DNA of 64,000 nt from Asterella californica (GCA_036924285.1 JAYKYS010000004.1:14044001-14108000); one strand, 5' to 3'; positions 23,389 to 35,492 are shown, counted from the stretch's first letter. The notes: generated by a model from the letters alone, not told the origin. Numbers and translations are program-made.

Positions 23389-23595
23389 ACGTTCGTCTGG
23401 GGCCCTCTTGGGGTAGGCCCTTATGTCCTAACCCAAGGTTCTAACCTTGGTTTAGAGAACCTCTTAGGGTTCATCTGATCCCGACTTGTCGACCAAGACG
23501 TTAAGTCCTACTCGCAGCGTTCACAACCTAGCGCAAGTCCGCTAGGGTTCTGTTGTTCACGTCTGCGTCTGATCTTGAGAATGAGGGGCGCGACA
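23389..23595 (-). repeat. A2 3' LTR fragment
   Basis: The A2 polypurine tract abuts a minus-strand TGTCGCGCCCC start at 23595. The LTR runs 207 bases leftwards and is cut by D at 23389. The rest of this LTR is missing, so D's right end marks a deletion or recombination point. Confidence 0.75.
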
Positions 23596-23614
23596 CTCAC
23601 CCCCACTTTGGAGG
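23596..23614 (-). promoter_or_regulatory. A2 polypurine tract
   Basis: On the minus strand CCTCCAAAGTGGGGGTGAG lies directly before the TGTCGCGCC start of the LTR. Such a tract primes plus-strand DNA synthesis. Confidence 0.75.
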
Positions 23615-24326
23615 TTGATGCCCTCATCAACAATGATCCTTTAAGTTAACACCAAGTTCAAAATGGGTAGCCAACCCCTTGGCGTCAGAATTACGTTCTA
23701 GTAGCTAACCCGCAATTCTCTTCTTGGCTTGAGTCTTAAGTTGTCGCTAGAACACTTAGAAAATTTCAACTAGTCTCGAGAAAAGCCTTACCTTTTTGAC
23801 TTACCCTAAACAAAACTAGTTGACAACTTCTAAACATTCTACTTAAGACTCTAAGTTGCAAACTATAAGTATTCACACCTACTTACGAGGTCCTCTGAAA
23901 CTCACTTTTCGGTCGCAATCTGATTTGACTTAGACGCGCGACTAAGTTTACTTTGCAGTTAGAAAACCGCAAGGCAAGATCACCCCAAGCCCCAAGACAA
24001 GTATGAAATTTCATACTTGCTTTGCCAACGCTACGGCAAACCTAAGTCTTGACATCAAGACTTAGTCTTGATTTAGATGCTTATCCAAACTAGCTCGCTT
24101 CTTTGAGTGTGCTTCGTTCCTCCTCTTGACAATATCCTAGGCATCTGATCAGAACTAGTCATAGCCATGCACTACCAATAAACTTAGATAAATTTTCAAG
24201 AAACAAAATCTTTATTTCCAAACACAAGTCAAAGTACAAAGTCCATCGGCCCAAATCGCCTCAAGTTGCTACTCGTATGGTTCGTCGTTTCTTCACCCCT
24301 CGCTGGAAGGAGATGTCCTCATCTTG
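23615..24326 (-). other. A2 3' untranslated region
   Basis: About 710 bases lie between the pol stop (TAG at 24327-24329, minus strand) and the polypurine tract. It is shared with A1, where part of it is inverted. No gene was seen. Confidence 0.75.
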
Positions 24327-24459
24327 CTAACGCCCTTGTTGTCCTTGTCTCCGTTTGAAGAGGTCTAGTACTTCGCTCGCATGGGCGAGATCTTCCTCTG
24401 GCACCCAAGTTGCCTCCTTCAAATGATAACCACGCCATTTGACCAAGTACTCCATCCGG
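24327..24459 (-). pseudogene. A2 chromodomain
   Basis: The minus strand encodes MEYLVKWRGYHLKEATWV followed by PEEDLAHASEVL and a stop. This is a complete chromodomain core with the aromatic residues that bind methylated histone tails. It is cut from the integrase by the solo LTR at 24460-25832; the join lies at CCGG. Confidence 0.88.
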
Positions 24460-25832
24460 TGTCACGCCATTTGGCGGCTACATGTTATATTTCTACTCCG
24501 ACGCTTGAGTTTAGTAGTTCTAGAAGTTAGCTTATATTACTTCTAGTCGTTTATGTATATGTTTGACACCTTTGCATACGGTGTTAACACTATTTTGAGT
24601 CCTAGTAGGCTGATAGTATATTAGTTATCTTGTTCAAGCATTTGTGCGCTTGTGCAAGTGACTTCTTACTTGTCTATAAGGTTCAATGTACATAACTTAG
24701 GGTTTCCATGCTGATAGGGGTTTGAGCTCATGGGTTGTACTTACTTGTCGCCCATGCACGCTTTCTAGCTAATTTAAGTTAATTTTCGGGGCTACTTGTC
24801 GTTTTAGGTAGTTTAAGTTTTACGCTGGCACTCTAGGGGGCTTGACGTGGTAGCCTATGAGTGTAGATAAGTTACCAGGTAGTTTAAGGCACAAAAGGAC
24901 AGTCAAGTGGAGCTATGAACTCCCATTGGTCCATTTTTGTCTTTTGTAAAACTCTAAGTTTAGAAACAGAGCTCTAGAGGAGAGTTCGAGCAATTGGTGA
25001 GGTATCTTGGAAATCTGAGAACACAAGAAGAGAGAGCTCGTCGTGCCAATCACTGTCAGTGAAATTTTTGCTCGATTTGGATCAATAAACAAGGAGTTAT
25101 GCCCAATTGAAGTTCGGATTGTGCCAAAACTGCGTCACTTTTGTTGATTTTGGGGTTTTCGGTGCCAATTGCAGCAGAATTGAGGAAATCACTTCAAAAC
25201 TTCGTGGTTGCGTTCACTGTCAGGAGGGCTACGACTGTCCAAAAAGTTTCGTATCATTTGAGTAATTGAGTAATTCAGGGCGGCCGCTGAAGCAGAGGGG
25301 GTCTGAAAAGCTCTTAATCTAGAGCAGCGACTTTAGAGAATGAGATCTGGAGTTCTACAAACATTCAGGAGTCCCAACTTCACAGGGATGTTCAGCATCC
25401 TGTAGACTTCAAATACTGTGAGAAGATTTGAAATTCATCGAGCCAATTCTCTGTTCTATGTCTGAATAGCTGTCTAGGTACCAGAAATTGCCATAATTCT
25501 CTTATTCAGAACTTTTCTGTTCATATCTCCGTGTCAGAATTTGATCTCAGGTTGAAACTTCGTCTGTGAGTTCAGTAGTACCTCATTTGCATGTAGGGGA
25601 AGTTTAGAGGTCTAAACCTTCATAGTTTTCCTCTCTTTGAGTGTCAAAGTTCACCGCTTAAGCCTATTACTACCAGTGAGACCTAAATTTCGCTTTTTGA
25701 GCATATCAGAGGATCCTACACTCCTGTGTGAGTGTTTATAGCTCCTGTTGTGACCTGAAAGCCAACCTCTTGAGTAAACAACCACAGCCAGAAGCCCGGC
25801 GCTTTCCTAGGTAGACGGATCACACTCCGACA
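24460..25832 (+). mobile_element. Solo family-B LTR inside A2
   Basis: A 1373-bp block starts TGTCACGCC and ends CTCCGACA, flanked by CCGG at 24456-24459 and 25833-25836. Removing it restores the reading from integrase into chromodomain. It is of the B2 LTR type (TTGGCGGCTACATG start). Confidence 0.93.
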
Positions 25833-25836
25833 CCGG

Positions 25837-26141
25837 TTTGATTTGCGCCGAGATCGCAAAATGGACTCCACCTCATATTCTGCTTCGCCTTGCACGACAT
25901 CAGGTTGAGGCCTGAGTACTTGTTTGCGCTCCGGCCGCAAATCATCCTTGAAGTACTTCTTTAATAAAGAAACATGGAAAGTCGGATGCAACTGCCACTC
26001 GCGAGGAAGGTCTAAGGTATAGACGTCTTCGTGCGGATTCTTGACGATGACAAAAGGTCCCGCAAACTTCGATGAAAACTTCGCCGATATTTCCTTCAGA
26101 AGTGTGAAGTTTTTCACACTTAACCATACTTCTTCGTCCAC
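25837..26141 (-). pseudogene. A2 integrase C-terminal region
   Basis: The frame carries FAGPFVIVKNPHEDVYTLDL and HPTFHVSLLKKYFKDDL, the conserved C-terminal integrase block, and then the start of the chromodomain linker (YEVESILRSRRKSNR). It is separated from the core by the palindromic insertion at 26109-26178. Confidence 0.85.
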
Positions 26142-26178
26142 TTGAAGGGACGAAGAAGTATGGTTAAGTGTGAAAAAC
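26109..26178. repeat. Perfect 31-bp palindrome in A2 integrase
   Basis: The arms 26109-26139 and 26148-26178 are exact reverse complements with an 8-base loop (acttgaag). In A1 the left arm's sequence is followed by ordinary integrase sequence instead of the right arm. The right arm is therefore a fold-back copy that replaced about 18 bases and broke the frame. Confidence 0.9.
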
Positions 26179-27708
26179 GATGCTTGTTTACCTGCTTCGT
26201 GTATCTTTGTTGCGCCTTCTCGAGGTTCTTCTTAACTTGCTCCTCGCGCTGCTGCATTACCGCCACCAACTCTTCAGCTGATGTTTGCCGTGTTCTTGGT
26301 CGTGCCGATGTAGAAGTCCCTACAAGAGTCAAGTCAAGAGGCCCTTCTGGCTCACGTCCGTAAGTCAGTAAGAAAGGCGATTCACCGGTTGCCGAATGCT
26401 TCGTGGAATTGTAGCAATACTCCGCAAGACTAAGCCATTCCGTCCAATCACTTTGGTCCGCGCTCACATAATTCCTCAAGTATTGATTCAGAACCGAGTT
26501 AACTCGTTCCGTTTGCCCATCTCTTTCCGGATGAAAGACGGTACTAAATTTTAATTTAGTCCCCAATTTTTGGAACAAGTGTTTCCAAAAGGCACTTGTG
26601 AACTTAGAGTCTCTATCTGAAATAATACTCCGAGGTAATCCATGTGAACGCCACCAAGTATCTAAGAACAGCCGAGAAGTCGTGAACGCTGTTGCAGTGT
26701 CGAAGGTCGGAACAAACTTCGCTAGTTTGCTAAACTGATCAACTATCACAAAAATCGCGTTGTATCCATTCGAGTCAGGCAGAGAGTAATGAAGTCCATG
26801 CTAATGCTTTCCCAAGGTCTGACTGGAATCGGCAAAGGATGAAGCAATCCTTGTTTCTTTTCATAAGAAACGCGATTCGCTTGACAGGTTACCCATGTTT
26901 TCACAAAGTGAGAAACATCGTCTTTCATGTGGGGCCAATAAAACTTTTTAGCGATTACTGCTAAAGTGGACTTTTCTCCTTTATGGCCTGATAAGGGCAC
27001 ATCGTGAGATTCTTTTAACAACTTGGTCCTAAGTTTTCCTTGTCCCACATAAAACCGACTTTGCTTGAACATGAGTAAACCATGTCTTAGCTGCATGTTC
27101 TGCAACTTCATCCCTCGCTTGAGTTGTTTCAAGTATTCCTTCGCTTGGTCATCGCGCATGTAACCTTCACGTATTCGCCTCTCCAAGTATGACTCCTTAG
27201 GATACATAGCTCGCAAAATCTATGTTGACGATGGAAGATATTCCTCCTTGCGACTCAAGACGTCAGGAAGCACATTGTCCTTTCCCGCTTTGTGGATTAA
27301 TTCCACGTTCATGAGCGCCAAGATATCATGCCACCGTAGTTGCTTTGGCGTCACCCGATCTTGTGTCTCAAAGTACTTGAGCGAGATGTTATCAGTATAC
27401 ACTTGGGTCTTGTGAAGTCCCAAGTAATGCCGCCATTTCCTCAAGCAATGAACCACCGCAAACAGTTCCTTCTCGTGAGTCGGCCATCGACTCTCTGTCC
27501 TAGATAGCTTCTTGCTTTCATACGCTACAGGTTTTCCATCCTGCACCAACACTCCGCCAATCGCATAGTCGCTCGCGTCCGTGTGCATCTCGAATGGTTT
27601 GTCGAACTCCGGCAGCTTCAATACTGGCGCCTTTGACAAAATAGCTTTGATCGTTTGAAACGCATCATCCACCTCCTTGGTCCAACTAACCTGTGCGTCT
27701 TTGCCCGT
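26179..27708 (-). pseudogene. A2 RNase H and integrase core
   Basis: RNase H (27220-27672) shows FEMHTDASDYAIGGVLVQDG and VYTDNISL. The integrase zinc domain follows at 26746-27216 (HDVPLSGHKGEKSTL ... WVTCQ, where the first Cys of the last pair reads Trp). The core at 26179-26749 has [14 protein letters not shown] and [12 protein letters not shown] as the D, D and E positions. A stop near 27217 and a frameshift near 26750 split the three pieces. The first four residues of the RNase H core and the triad of integrase look intact. Confidence 0.88.
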
Positions 27709-29020
27709 TGTCGGGTTGACTCTGGGAAGGGCGAACCTTCTGGCTGTGATATGAGCTTGAAGGCTGTGTTCAATCTACTCAGGAAAGCGTTGAGCTTCAG
27801 GCTGTGGCTGGTTTACTCACAGGATAGGCTTTAGGTCTCAAGGTGATACTGAAAACACTCATATAAGTCTCCAGGCTCTTCTGATAAGTTCAGGAAGCAA
27901 ACTTCAGGCTTAACTAGCAATGATAAGATCAGATGGCGAACTTTGACACTCAGGATTGAGAAATATGTGAAGGTTCAGACTTCAGAACTCCTCCTACATG
28001 TAAACGGGGTTCTACTAGATACACATACGAAATTTCAGCTTCAGATCAATTCAGAGCACTAAGATATGAGCAGAAACTTTCTGAGTAGGGAAATTACGGC
28101 AGTTTCTGGTACCCAGACAGCTATTTCGACCTATAACAAAGAATTGGCTCGATCACTTTGGGAAATTCTTACAGGATTTGCACTACACAGCTTGATGAAC
28201 ACTCCTGTGAAGTTGGGCCTCCTGATTCCACACAGAACTCCAGATCTCCCTCTCTGAAGTTGCTGCTCCAGATTGAGAGCTTTTCGGACCCCCTCTACTT
28301 CAGCGGTCGCCCTGAATTACTCACTGACTCAATTGACATGAAAATTTGGAGACAGTCGTAGCCCTGCTGACAGTGAACACAACCACGAAGTTTTGAAGCG
28401 ATTTCCTCGATTCTGCTGCAAATGACACTCAAAACCTCAAATTCAACAGAAGTGCTGCAATTCTGACACAAATCGAACTTCAATCAGCCATAACTCCTTC
28501 TTTATTGCTCCAAATCGATCAAACTTTTCGCTGAAAATGCTTGGCTCGACGAGCTCTATCTCCCTGTGCTCTCAGAGTTCGAAGTCCCTTCACAAATTGC
28601 TCGAAATCCCTTTTAGACCTCTGTTTCTAAATTTAGAGTTACACAAAAGACAAAAATGAACCAATGAGAATTCATAGCTCCATTTGGTTGTCATTTTGTG
28701 CCTTAAACCATGTGGTAACTTATCTACACTCATAGGCTACCACGTCAAGCCCTCTAGAGTGCCAGCGTAAAACTTAAACTACCTAAAACGACACGCAGCC
28801 CCGAAAAATAACTTAAATCAGTTAGAAAGCGTGCATGGGTGACACGCAAATACAAGCCATGAGCTTAAGCCCTATCAACATGGTAATCAACCTACTAAGA
28901 CTCAAAATATATAACATCTTCCTAAAACGGACTTCTCTGAGGTCTTAACTTCACTCAGAGAGACTAATGCCTGACAGAGAAGTGAAACATTTACTATGTG
29001 AAATGATTCATATCACGACA
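27709..29020 (-). repeat. B1 3' LTR
   Basis: The 1312-bp repeat starts TGTCGGGTTG and ends CACGACA, and matches the pair 35318-35492 plus 56153-57300 and the solo LTR at 8670-9989. Confidence 0.94.
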
Positions 29021-29058
29021 TCCACCCCCTCCAAACCTGCACATCCTCCGGTATGTGC
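29021..29058 (-). promoter_or_regulatory. B1 polypurine tract and hairpin
   Basis: The minus strand reads GGTTTGGAGGGGGTGGA against the LTR, preceded by the conserved GCACAT/ATGTGC stem at 29039-29058. Confidence 0.8.
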
Positions 29059-30530
29059 CAATCTCCTCAGTCTTCTGTTTGATCTTCACCATCATCGCTC
29101 TCCTCCGCCTTAGTCTCTTCAGACACAGGGACATCTTCGTCTCTTGTTGTCCTCTGCTCTGACTCCAGAAAGTTGAATAACTCAACTGACTCTCCGCGTC
29201 TCTTTAACAATTTCACACGTTTGCCAGCCACAGATAGCTTCAAAAGAGTACCATCCAGCTCACGCAAGTTATAGGTGGCATTCTCATACACATCTAGCAC
29301 AACATAAGGCTTGAACCATCTTCGAGAGAACTTACGGAGTGTAGAATGCTGATTCTCCAACGTGCTATCATATACCAGAACCCAATCACCAACACGTATT
29401 GGCTTCGGTCATAGTCGGTGAGTCTTATCAAAACGTTCCTTGTTTCTGACTCGAGCCACCTTCAGCCTCTCCTGCGCATCAGCAAGATCCTCCTCCCTTC
29501 GCTCCAACTGCCTTATACGTAAATTTAGGAATGAAGCACGATCTATACCATCTTCCCACGGTAGCGTAGCCCACGTAGGAAAGTACTCTTCAGCAGGCAT
29601 GATCGGTTTCTGACCCAACATAAGCTCAACTGGCATATAGCCAGTCGTAGTACAGTGTGTAGTCCTATCAGCCCACAAAGCAAACGGAAGTAGTCTCGGT
29701 CATTCTCTAGGCCTACCATCACATGCTTTCACTAAAGCGTGAACAATAGAAGGATGTCCTCGTTCACTCTTACCAATGCCCTCTGGATTCATAGCAGTAG
29801 TAAGTCGAAGCTTTACTCCATAACGAGCAAAAAACTCCTTCACTTCAGCGCCTCTCAACTCTCCTCTATCTGCACGTAATCTCCCAACCGATCCATAACG
29901 ACAGATGATATCTTCAAGCACGAACCTGCAGATATTCTCTGTAGTCTTCGTCCGTAGTGCTCGTCCCTCCACATAGTTGGAGAGATCCTCTCGAGCCAAC
30001 ACCAAGTAACGCATCCCCCATAACCCCGGTGGCATCATCACAAGATCAAGAACCCACTGAAAATGAATACTAGGTGGATAGGTAGGTACAAGTCCATCTC
30101 TGTAACGGACCTTAGAGTAGAACTGGCAGTGTAGACACGACCCAACAAAGTCCACCACGTCTTGATACAAACCCTTCCACCAATAACGCTCCTTCATCTT
30201 TGTGTAAGTAGCCCATACTCCACGGTGTCCAGCCCACAAGGTGTCATGAAACTCTTTCAGCAGATTCAGCTTCATCGGTTGATCATCCATCACTCTAGCA
30301 AGCATCCCATCTCCTCTCTTCGGACGTCTCCACAGATAACCTTCACGTAGAAGGTAGCTGTACGTCTTCCGTCTGATCTCCTTGAACTCTGCATCACTCC
30401 ATCCTTCTCTCCTGGATAACGAACTCAGATAAAATCCAATATCGCGAAACTTTTCTGAGTAGAACCCCTCATTGAACCTGAGTTCCGCAGTGGTTCCAAG
30501 TCTGAAGTCTGTTGACCAACTTGGCACCAA
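29059..30530 (-). pseudogene. B1 integrase
   Basis: Three pieces in order are 29700-30530 (zinc domain HDTLWAGHRGVW ... CLHCQ; core WVLDLVMMPPG, RADRGELRG, GKSERGHPS), 29409-29678 (linker) and 29067-29360 (C-terminal KFSRRWFKPYVV). They are separated by point stops, including one in the PKP-motif region near 29400. The catalytic residues D, D and E are all present. The acidic C-terminal tail after 29160 runs to the hairpin and polypurine tract. Confidence 0.88.
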
Positions 30531-32684
30531 ACGTCTCTCCTCTCTTCATTCTCCACTTCTGCAAACATCTCATCCTCATCTGTATAACGAGCCTTAGATA
30601 GCATATCTGCAACTGGATTGTCCTTCCCTGCTATATGCTTTAGCTCAGGGTTCAGACTCCGGACATAAGCAATCCATCGCAGCATTGCTATGTGTGGTGT
30701 ATTGCAGTTTGCAATCATACCCAACAAAGACAAATAATCTGTTTCTAGTATCACACGAGCTCCTATCAAGAACTCTCGATCTACCTTCATAGCAGTAACA
30801 GCTCCCCATAACTCACGCTTCACTTGAGGATAGTTACGCTGTCTATCTGTTAAGATCCGAGCTCCAAACCTTGAAACAAACCGCACACCTTCTGCATCTT
30901 CTTGACCAACTGTCCATCCAATCGCCTTGGGACTCGTATCAACAGTCAGTACCACAAGTCTCCCGCTCTCGTAGCTAAGCCTCCTTAGTATAGGTGGAGA
31001 CTTCAGAATCTCCTTCAGCTGCTCCATCGTCTCATGATGCTCTTGCCGCCAAGTAAACCTCCTTCCCTTTCTCAGAAGTGCATACAGAGGCTCGGCAATG
31101 TGTGCATAATGAGGAATACTCACACGAAAGAACACACAAGCTCCCAAGAACCGTCGAACCTCAGTGATGTTGGTGCAGTCATCTATCCTTGCTATAGCAT
31201 CTACCTTCTCTGGGTTCGGACGCCTCCCAAAAGTACCACACAAATGACCTACTATCACAATCTCTGACATCCCAAAGCGAGATTTGGTACCTGATAGAGT
31301 GAGGTGTACCTCCTCCAAACGCATCAGAATCTTCTCCACATCTCGAATGTGGTCTGCAACGAACTTTCTGCAACCATCAGAAGTCACTGCTTCGTCCTTG
31401 TCCTCCACCGGACAGCCTTTCATGGGAATATCATCCAGAAACGGGATAGTGACCTCAGGCACAAACTCTCGTAACACCTTATGCATCGCATTTTGCATAT
31501 GGACTACTGAGTTTGTCGCACCCTGAGGAAGAGAACACATCCGCATCAATCCCAAAGGTGTACGCATGGTAGTCAAGTCTCTACTCTCCAAAGCAAGCTG
31601 AAACTGATCATAACCTGAAAACAGATCTCCAATAGAATAGATTGACCTTCCAGCAAACGCCTCAGCTACTTCATCAACCACAGGTCCTGTTCCAACGTTT
31701 CGAATCGTGATGTTGTTGGCAGGCTGCAAGTCTTGGATGAAGCGTAGAGCTCATGTCTTCTTAGGTACTGTGAACCATCCGCTAGAGTACTGAGCCATAG
31801 ATGGTTCAAGAATACCCATCTGCATCCTCTCTTTCAGTAACTCAATCACCTTCAGTAGCAAGGCACGAGGGACTGGAATTGGCTTCAAGTCCCAACGTAC
31901 GTGAGGAACAGTGAAGATAACCATCGGAGCTATCACACTAGGATCCACACAACCTATCTCCTCAGCCGAGAAAGAAAATGCCTTATCATGGTTAACTATC
32001 ATCTGTTCAAAAGCTCGTTTCTCCTCTTCAGTCAAGAAGCCACCCCCTCCTATCTGGAGCTGCTCGAGTGTCTCCTGAGTAAACTTGTGTCCTACCTGTG
32101 TAGGATCTCTAAGCACAGGCTCAGCAGCCGCTAACTCCATCTGCTGCTGAGAATCAACAGGTAATTGGGTCGCCACAGGTCTCACCTTCCTCGCTACAGC
32201 TTTATATTTGGCGTGTACTTCCGCTTCCTGCTGAGAGCCACACCAACAGACTGCATCCTTCCATCCATTCTCCAGTCTCGGATGAGGAAGATACGCAAGT
32301 ATGAGATAATTTCCTCATAGACTTCACGAGAATGGATGGGGATCACCACCCTACCTCCCATCTGTTCCATCAACCTATCTACACCATCCAGCCAACGAAC
32401 AAAAGACTGCACACCTACAAACTCCTCATAAACACCAGAAATCATCTCATCTTCCTTCAGGACTCCTGTACAACGCAGATTTGCTGCACACCTCTCCATC
32501 TGCCTTCTACTCTTCTCAGTCAAATCCTCCATCCGTGTGAACTCACTCCAATCATCAAAACTGAAAGTCATCAACCCAGATTTCCAACTATGCACAGTGC
32601 AACTACTTTCTGAATCTTGAGCAGTCTTTCCATCAGCCTCCTATGATCCCTCAGGCTGCTCAAGCGGGATCATAGTAGCTGTAG
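30425..32684 (-). pseudogene. B1 reverse transcriptase and RNase H
   Basis: The largest frame (30425-31729) covers reverse transcriptase from QPANNITIRNVG through SIGDLFSGYDQF, LPQGATNS and FLDDIPMKG to VVGHLCGTFGRRPNPEKVDA. RNase H follows (LTVDTSPKAIGWTVGQED ... IAGKDNPVADMLSKARY). The N-terminal parts are at 31751-32185 and 32194-32595. A TGA near 31751 replaces glycine just before the reverse transcriptase, and a frameshift ends RNase H near 30520. This is the least damaged pol of the B/D group in the window. Confidence 0.88.
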
Positions 32685-32708
32685 ATCCATCACTCTCGCT
32701 ATCCCGTC

Positions 32709-33629
32709 CTACGAGAGTGGTTTCAGAAAACCCTTACCCCTACAGATAGGAGAATCTCTCAAAGTTTGACGATTTCGTTCGTGGTTCGTACGAACGGTCA
32801 GAAACTGCACAGAACGTCTATCATCTGGACTACGGATCCTAGCATAATGAGATCCATCATCCATCACCTTGGTCTCCATTCGAACGGCAGTGATATAAGG
32901 CTGACCAAGAATCACAGGATATGAAGCCGAAGATTGCACGAAGAAATGTTGATCCACATCCACATCACCTATCTTCACCTTCACGTTAGGACAAGCGCCG
33001 TATAGCTCACCTTTCTGGTTGTTTGCAGCACGTAACACCCAACCATGGTTTAGCTCGATAGGCCACTGACCCCTCTCGTACACCTCCCGTGACATGATGT
33101 TGATCTCAGATCCGTGATCAACTAAAGCAGCAACAGGTTCAGCCAAACTTCCAAGACGAACTCGCATAGCAGTTGTGGCACGAGCCCAATGTCTCTTTCT
33201 GAAATCACTTTCACTAGCTGGACTCTCCTCACCAGCTTCCTCATCGTTGAACTCAATAATGTCGATACCAGCAACCAACGCTTCTTGCTGGTATCTCTTG
33301 TCATCAGCTTCCTGAAAATGCACCTTTCCAAACTCTGCATCATTCAGAGAAGCTCCTACTACATCTATCATCTGACTCTCTACCTGCTCGGACATCACAT
33401 GTCTCTTGCACTTGATGATGTCGATGATCAGTTCGTGAAACTCCCTCTTTGCAATACCAAGAACTTCTCGAAGAGAAAACTCGATTCGCGCATCCAGTAT
33501 CCTCTGCTCCAAGATACTCTTCAGATCAGTAGAAGTTTCAATATCAGCTGCCAACTTGTAAGCCGGTCCCTTCCCTTTCTCTTGGGCAGTAAACCGTCTA
33601 CCAGCAGTTGTTGGCTCCTGCTGGGATCT
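32709..33629 (-). pseudogene. B1 aspartic protease
   Basis: The frame from ADIETSTDLKSILEQRI carries AALVDHGSEINIMS with the atypical D-H-G active site and VILGQPYI, and ends at a TAA after KGFLKPLS. A frameshift near 33560 and a TAG at 33630 cut it off from Gag. Confidence 0.86.
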
Positions 33630-35249
33630 CTACACATCCTCCATAGGACCTGGCACAGGTGGAGGAGCTGCAGAAGTAGACGGGATGTCTTCAGGAAGAG
33701 CCGCTCGTCTCCTTGTGACTCTTCCCTCAGGAACTCCAGTATCAAGTTCAGAGGCTTCTCGCCGCCTCTTCTCCTCCACAGAAGCATCCTGCCAATGAAC
33801 GTGTCTATCTACATCCAAGAATGCTCTGATAGAAGCAGCATCTACAGGATCTTCCCATCCTGTGACCCTACGAATAGACTCGGCTCCCCTCTTCAGTATT
33901 TCAGAAGGAACGGGGGCAATACTCTTCTCAACAGTCCTATCTAGCAACGTAGGACTAGAAGAAACCTCAATATGTCCAGCATATACATCAGGATTTACCG
34001 GTGGTGCCATCAATGCATGTACAGTTGCCGCCGTAGCAATCTGAGGTAGACTCCTCATGCCTCCTCGCCCAAATTGCGTGCTCAACGGCTCTCCAGTAGA
34101 AGAAAGGTGCAGCCTACCGTTCTGATAGCGAACCACACCATCTCGCAAAGCAGCTGTGAGCTCTTGACAGTCTCCTCGGAAGTGATCAGGACTGTCACAC
34201 CAAATACACCTACGGACAGGAGCACCTCCTGGACGTGCAGCAGCAGGCGCCGGTGGCTGCTCTCTCTGCAATCCATCTAGCTCTACCTTCAGCTCTCGCA
34301 TCTGCAGAATCATGTCTTCAATCTGATTCTGTTGACCATGGTTCTCCGCAGGTCTCTGAACAGGTGCCCTTTGTGCTGGAGCTGGCACAACTGGCATCAA
34401 AGGAACTGCAGCTGGGACAATAGGTCTGGGAGCAGGGGCCAAAGGTTGCTGTACTTGAGGAGCAGCATAAGGTAGAGTGACCACTTCTGCAAGCGGACGT
34501 CCTCCCACAGCCACTCTTCCCTTCCTCTGCCTTGTCAGTACAGCCACAGCATCCTCAACTCTCTCCCAATCCATAGTAACACCCCCCTCAGCAGATCGAT
34601 CGGCCAACATAAAACATAACCGATCTGCCGTAGCATCATCGGTAGCCTGCAAGAAAAGCTCTGTTTTCCTAGCATCTAGGGTGATTCGCTCTAGAGTTGA
34701 AAGTTGTCGGTATCTCCGATCAAACTCTCTCAACAACTCACTCAGGCTCATCATACGACCAGGTTGCTGCTCAACCCAGTCTAGAAATGTCCTTCTAGTA
34801 ACTCTCTCTGAATCCTCCTCAAGAAACTCCTCTCGAAGAGATCGCTCAAAACTCATCCAGATTCTAAGATTTCTTCTCTGTACATCCCTAACTTGGTCCC
34901 GCAACTCAGGAATGACAGCTAACTCAAAACTTGCTATCATCTCAGCATCAGTAACCCTAACCAGCTCCATCTCTCCTCTATACTCACGCAGATATCTAGA
35001 AATATCTCTACCTTCAAACCTTCCACACCTATTCACTATCGCTTGCAAAGCCTTGGTGGATTTTAACTCACCCCCTCCAACGATCGGATGTTGTTGGACC
35101 AGGGCCGCAAGCGTCTTCAAGATCTCAGCCGTGTCCAGACCAGATGCAGATGTCGTTATAGAAGATGCAGGTGCAGTTGACGGTGCAGCAGTAGACGTTG
35201 ATGCTCCAGTCCCAGAGGCAGCAGCAGCAGCTCCGCTCTTGCGATCCAT
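33630..35249 (-). pseudogene. B1 Gag
   Basis: From ATG at 35249 (MDRKSGAAAA) an open frame of about 540 codons runs through the Gag core (KALQAIVNRCGRFEGRDISRYLREY), a proline-rich hinge and one zinc knuckle, CIWCDSPDHFRGDC (C-X2-C-X4-H-X4-C). It ends at TAG (33630-33632), where D has CAG (glutamine) and reads on into the protease. Gag and protease were thus one frame in the ancestor. This is the most complete Gag of the family here. Confidence 0.9.
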
Positions 35250-35297
35250 CTCTTCTCCTTGTAGCAACTCAACCTTCTCAATTAATCACCCCAAGAG

Positions 35298-35315
35298 CTC
35301 TCAGTGGAAGCACCA
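35298..35315 (-). promoter_or_regulatory. B1 primer-binding site
   Basis: TGGTGCTTCCACTGAGAG on the minus strand lies two bases inside the LTR, identical to the D site. Confidence 0.65.
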
Positions 35316-35317
35316 GA

Positions 35318-35492
35318 TGTCGGGTTGAGAGTCTTCCTGGGAAGGGCGAACCTTCTGGCTGTGATATGAGCTTGAAGGCTGTGTTCAATCTACTCAGGAA
35401 AGCGTTGAGCTTCAAGCTGTGGCTGGTTTACTCACAGGATAGGCTTTAGGTCTCAAGGTGATACTGAAAACACTCATATAAGTCTCCAGGCT
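35318..35492 (-). repeat. B1 5' LTR, first part
   Basis: It matches the first 175 bases of 27709-29020 and is cut at 35492 by the C LTR; the rest resumes at 56153. Confidence 0.9.

Larger units (their letters stand above)
23389..27708 (-). mobile_element. A2, 3' half of a split chromodomain element
   Basis: This half has the 3' LTR piece, polypurine tract, untranslated tail, chromodomain, integrase and RNase H. The other half (reverse transcriptase, protease, Gag, primer-binding site, 5' LTR) is at 57301-60399. The break falls inside pol at ttgcccgt. The uninterrupted A1 sequence near 6945 reads straight across it, so B1 and everything in it was inserted here. Confidence 0.9.

Noticed and set aside
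25716..25836. Extension of the A2 integrase frame into 25716-25836
   Set aside because: The frame stays open by chance into the solo LTR; true homology stops at the CCGG junction.
33189..33944. 251-codon plus-strand frame
   Set aside because: It is antisense to B1 protease and Gag; no domain and biased composition.
34477..35328. 283-codon plus-strand frame
   Set aside because: It lies antisense to B1 Gag, is Ser/Arg/Thr-rich and is a shadow of Gag codon bias.
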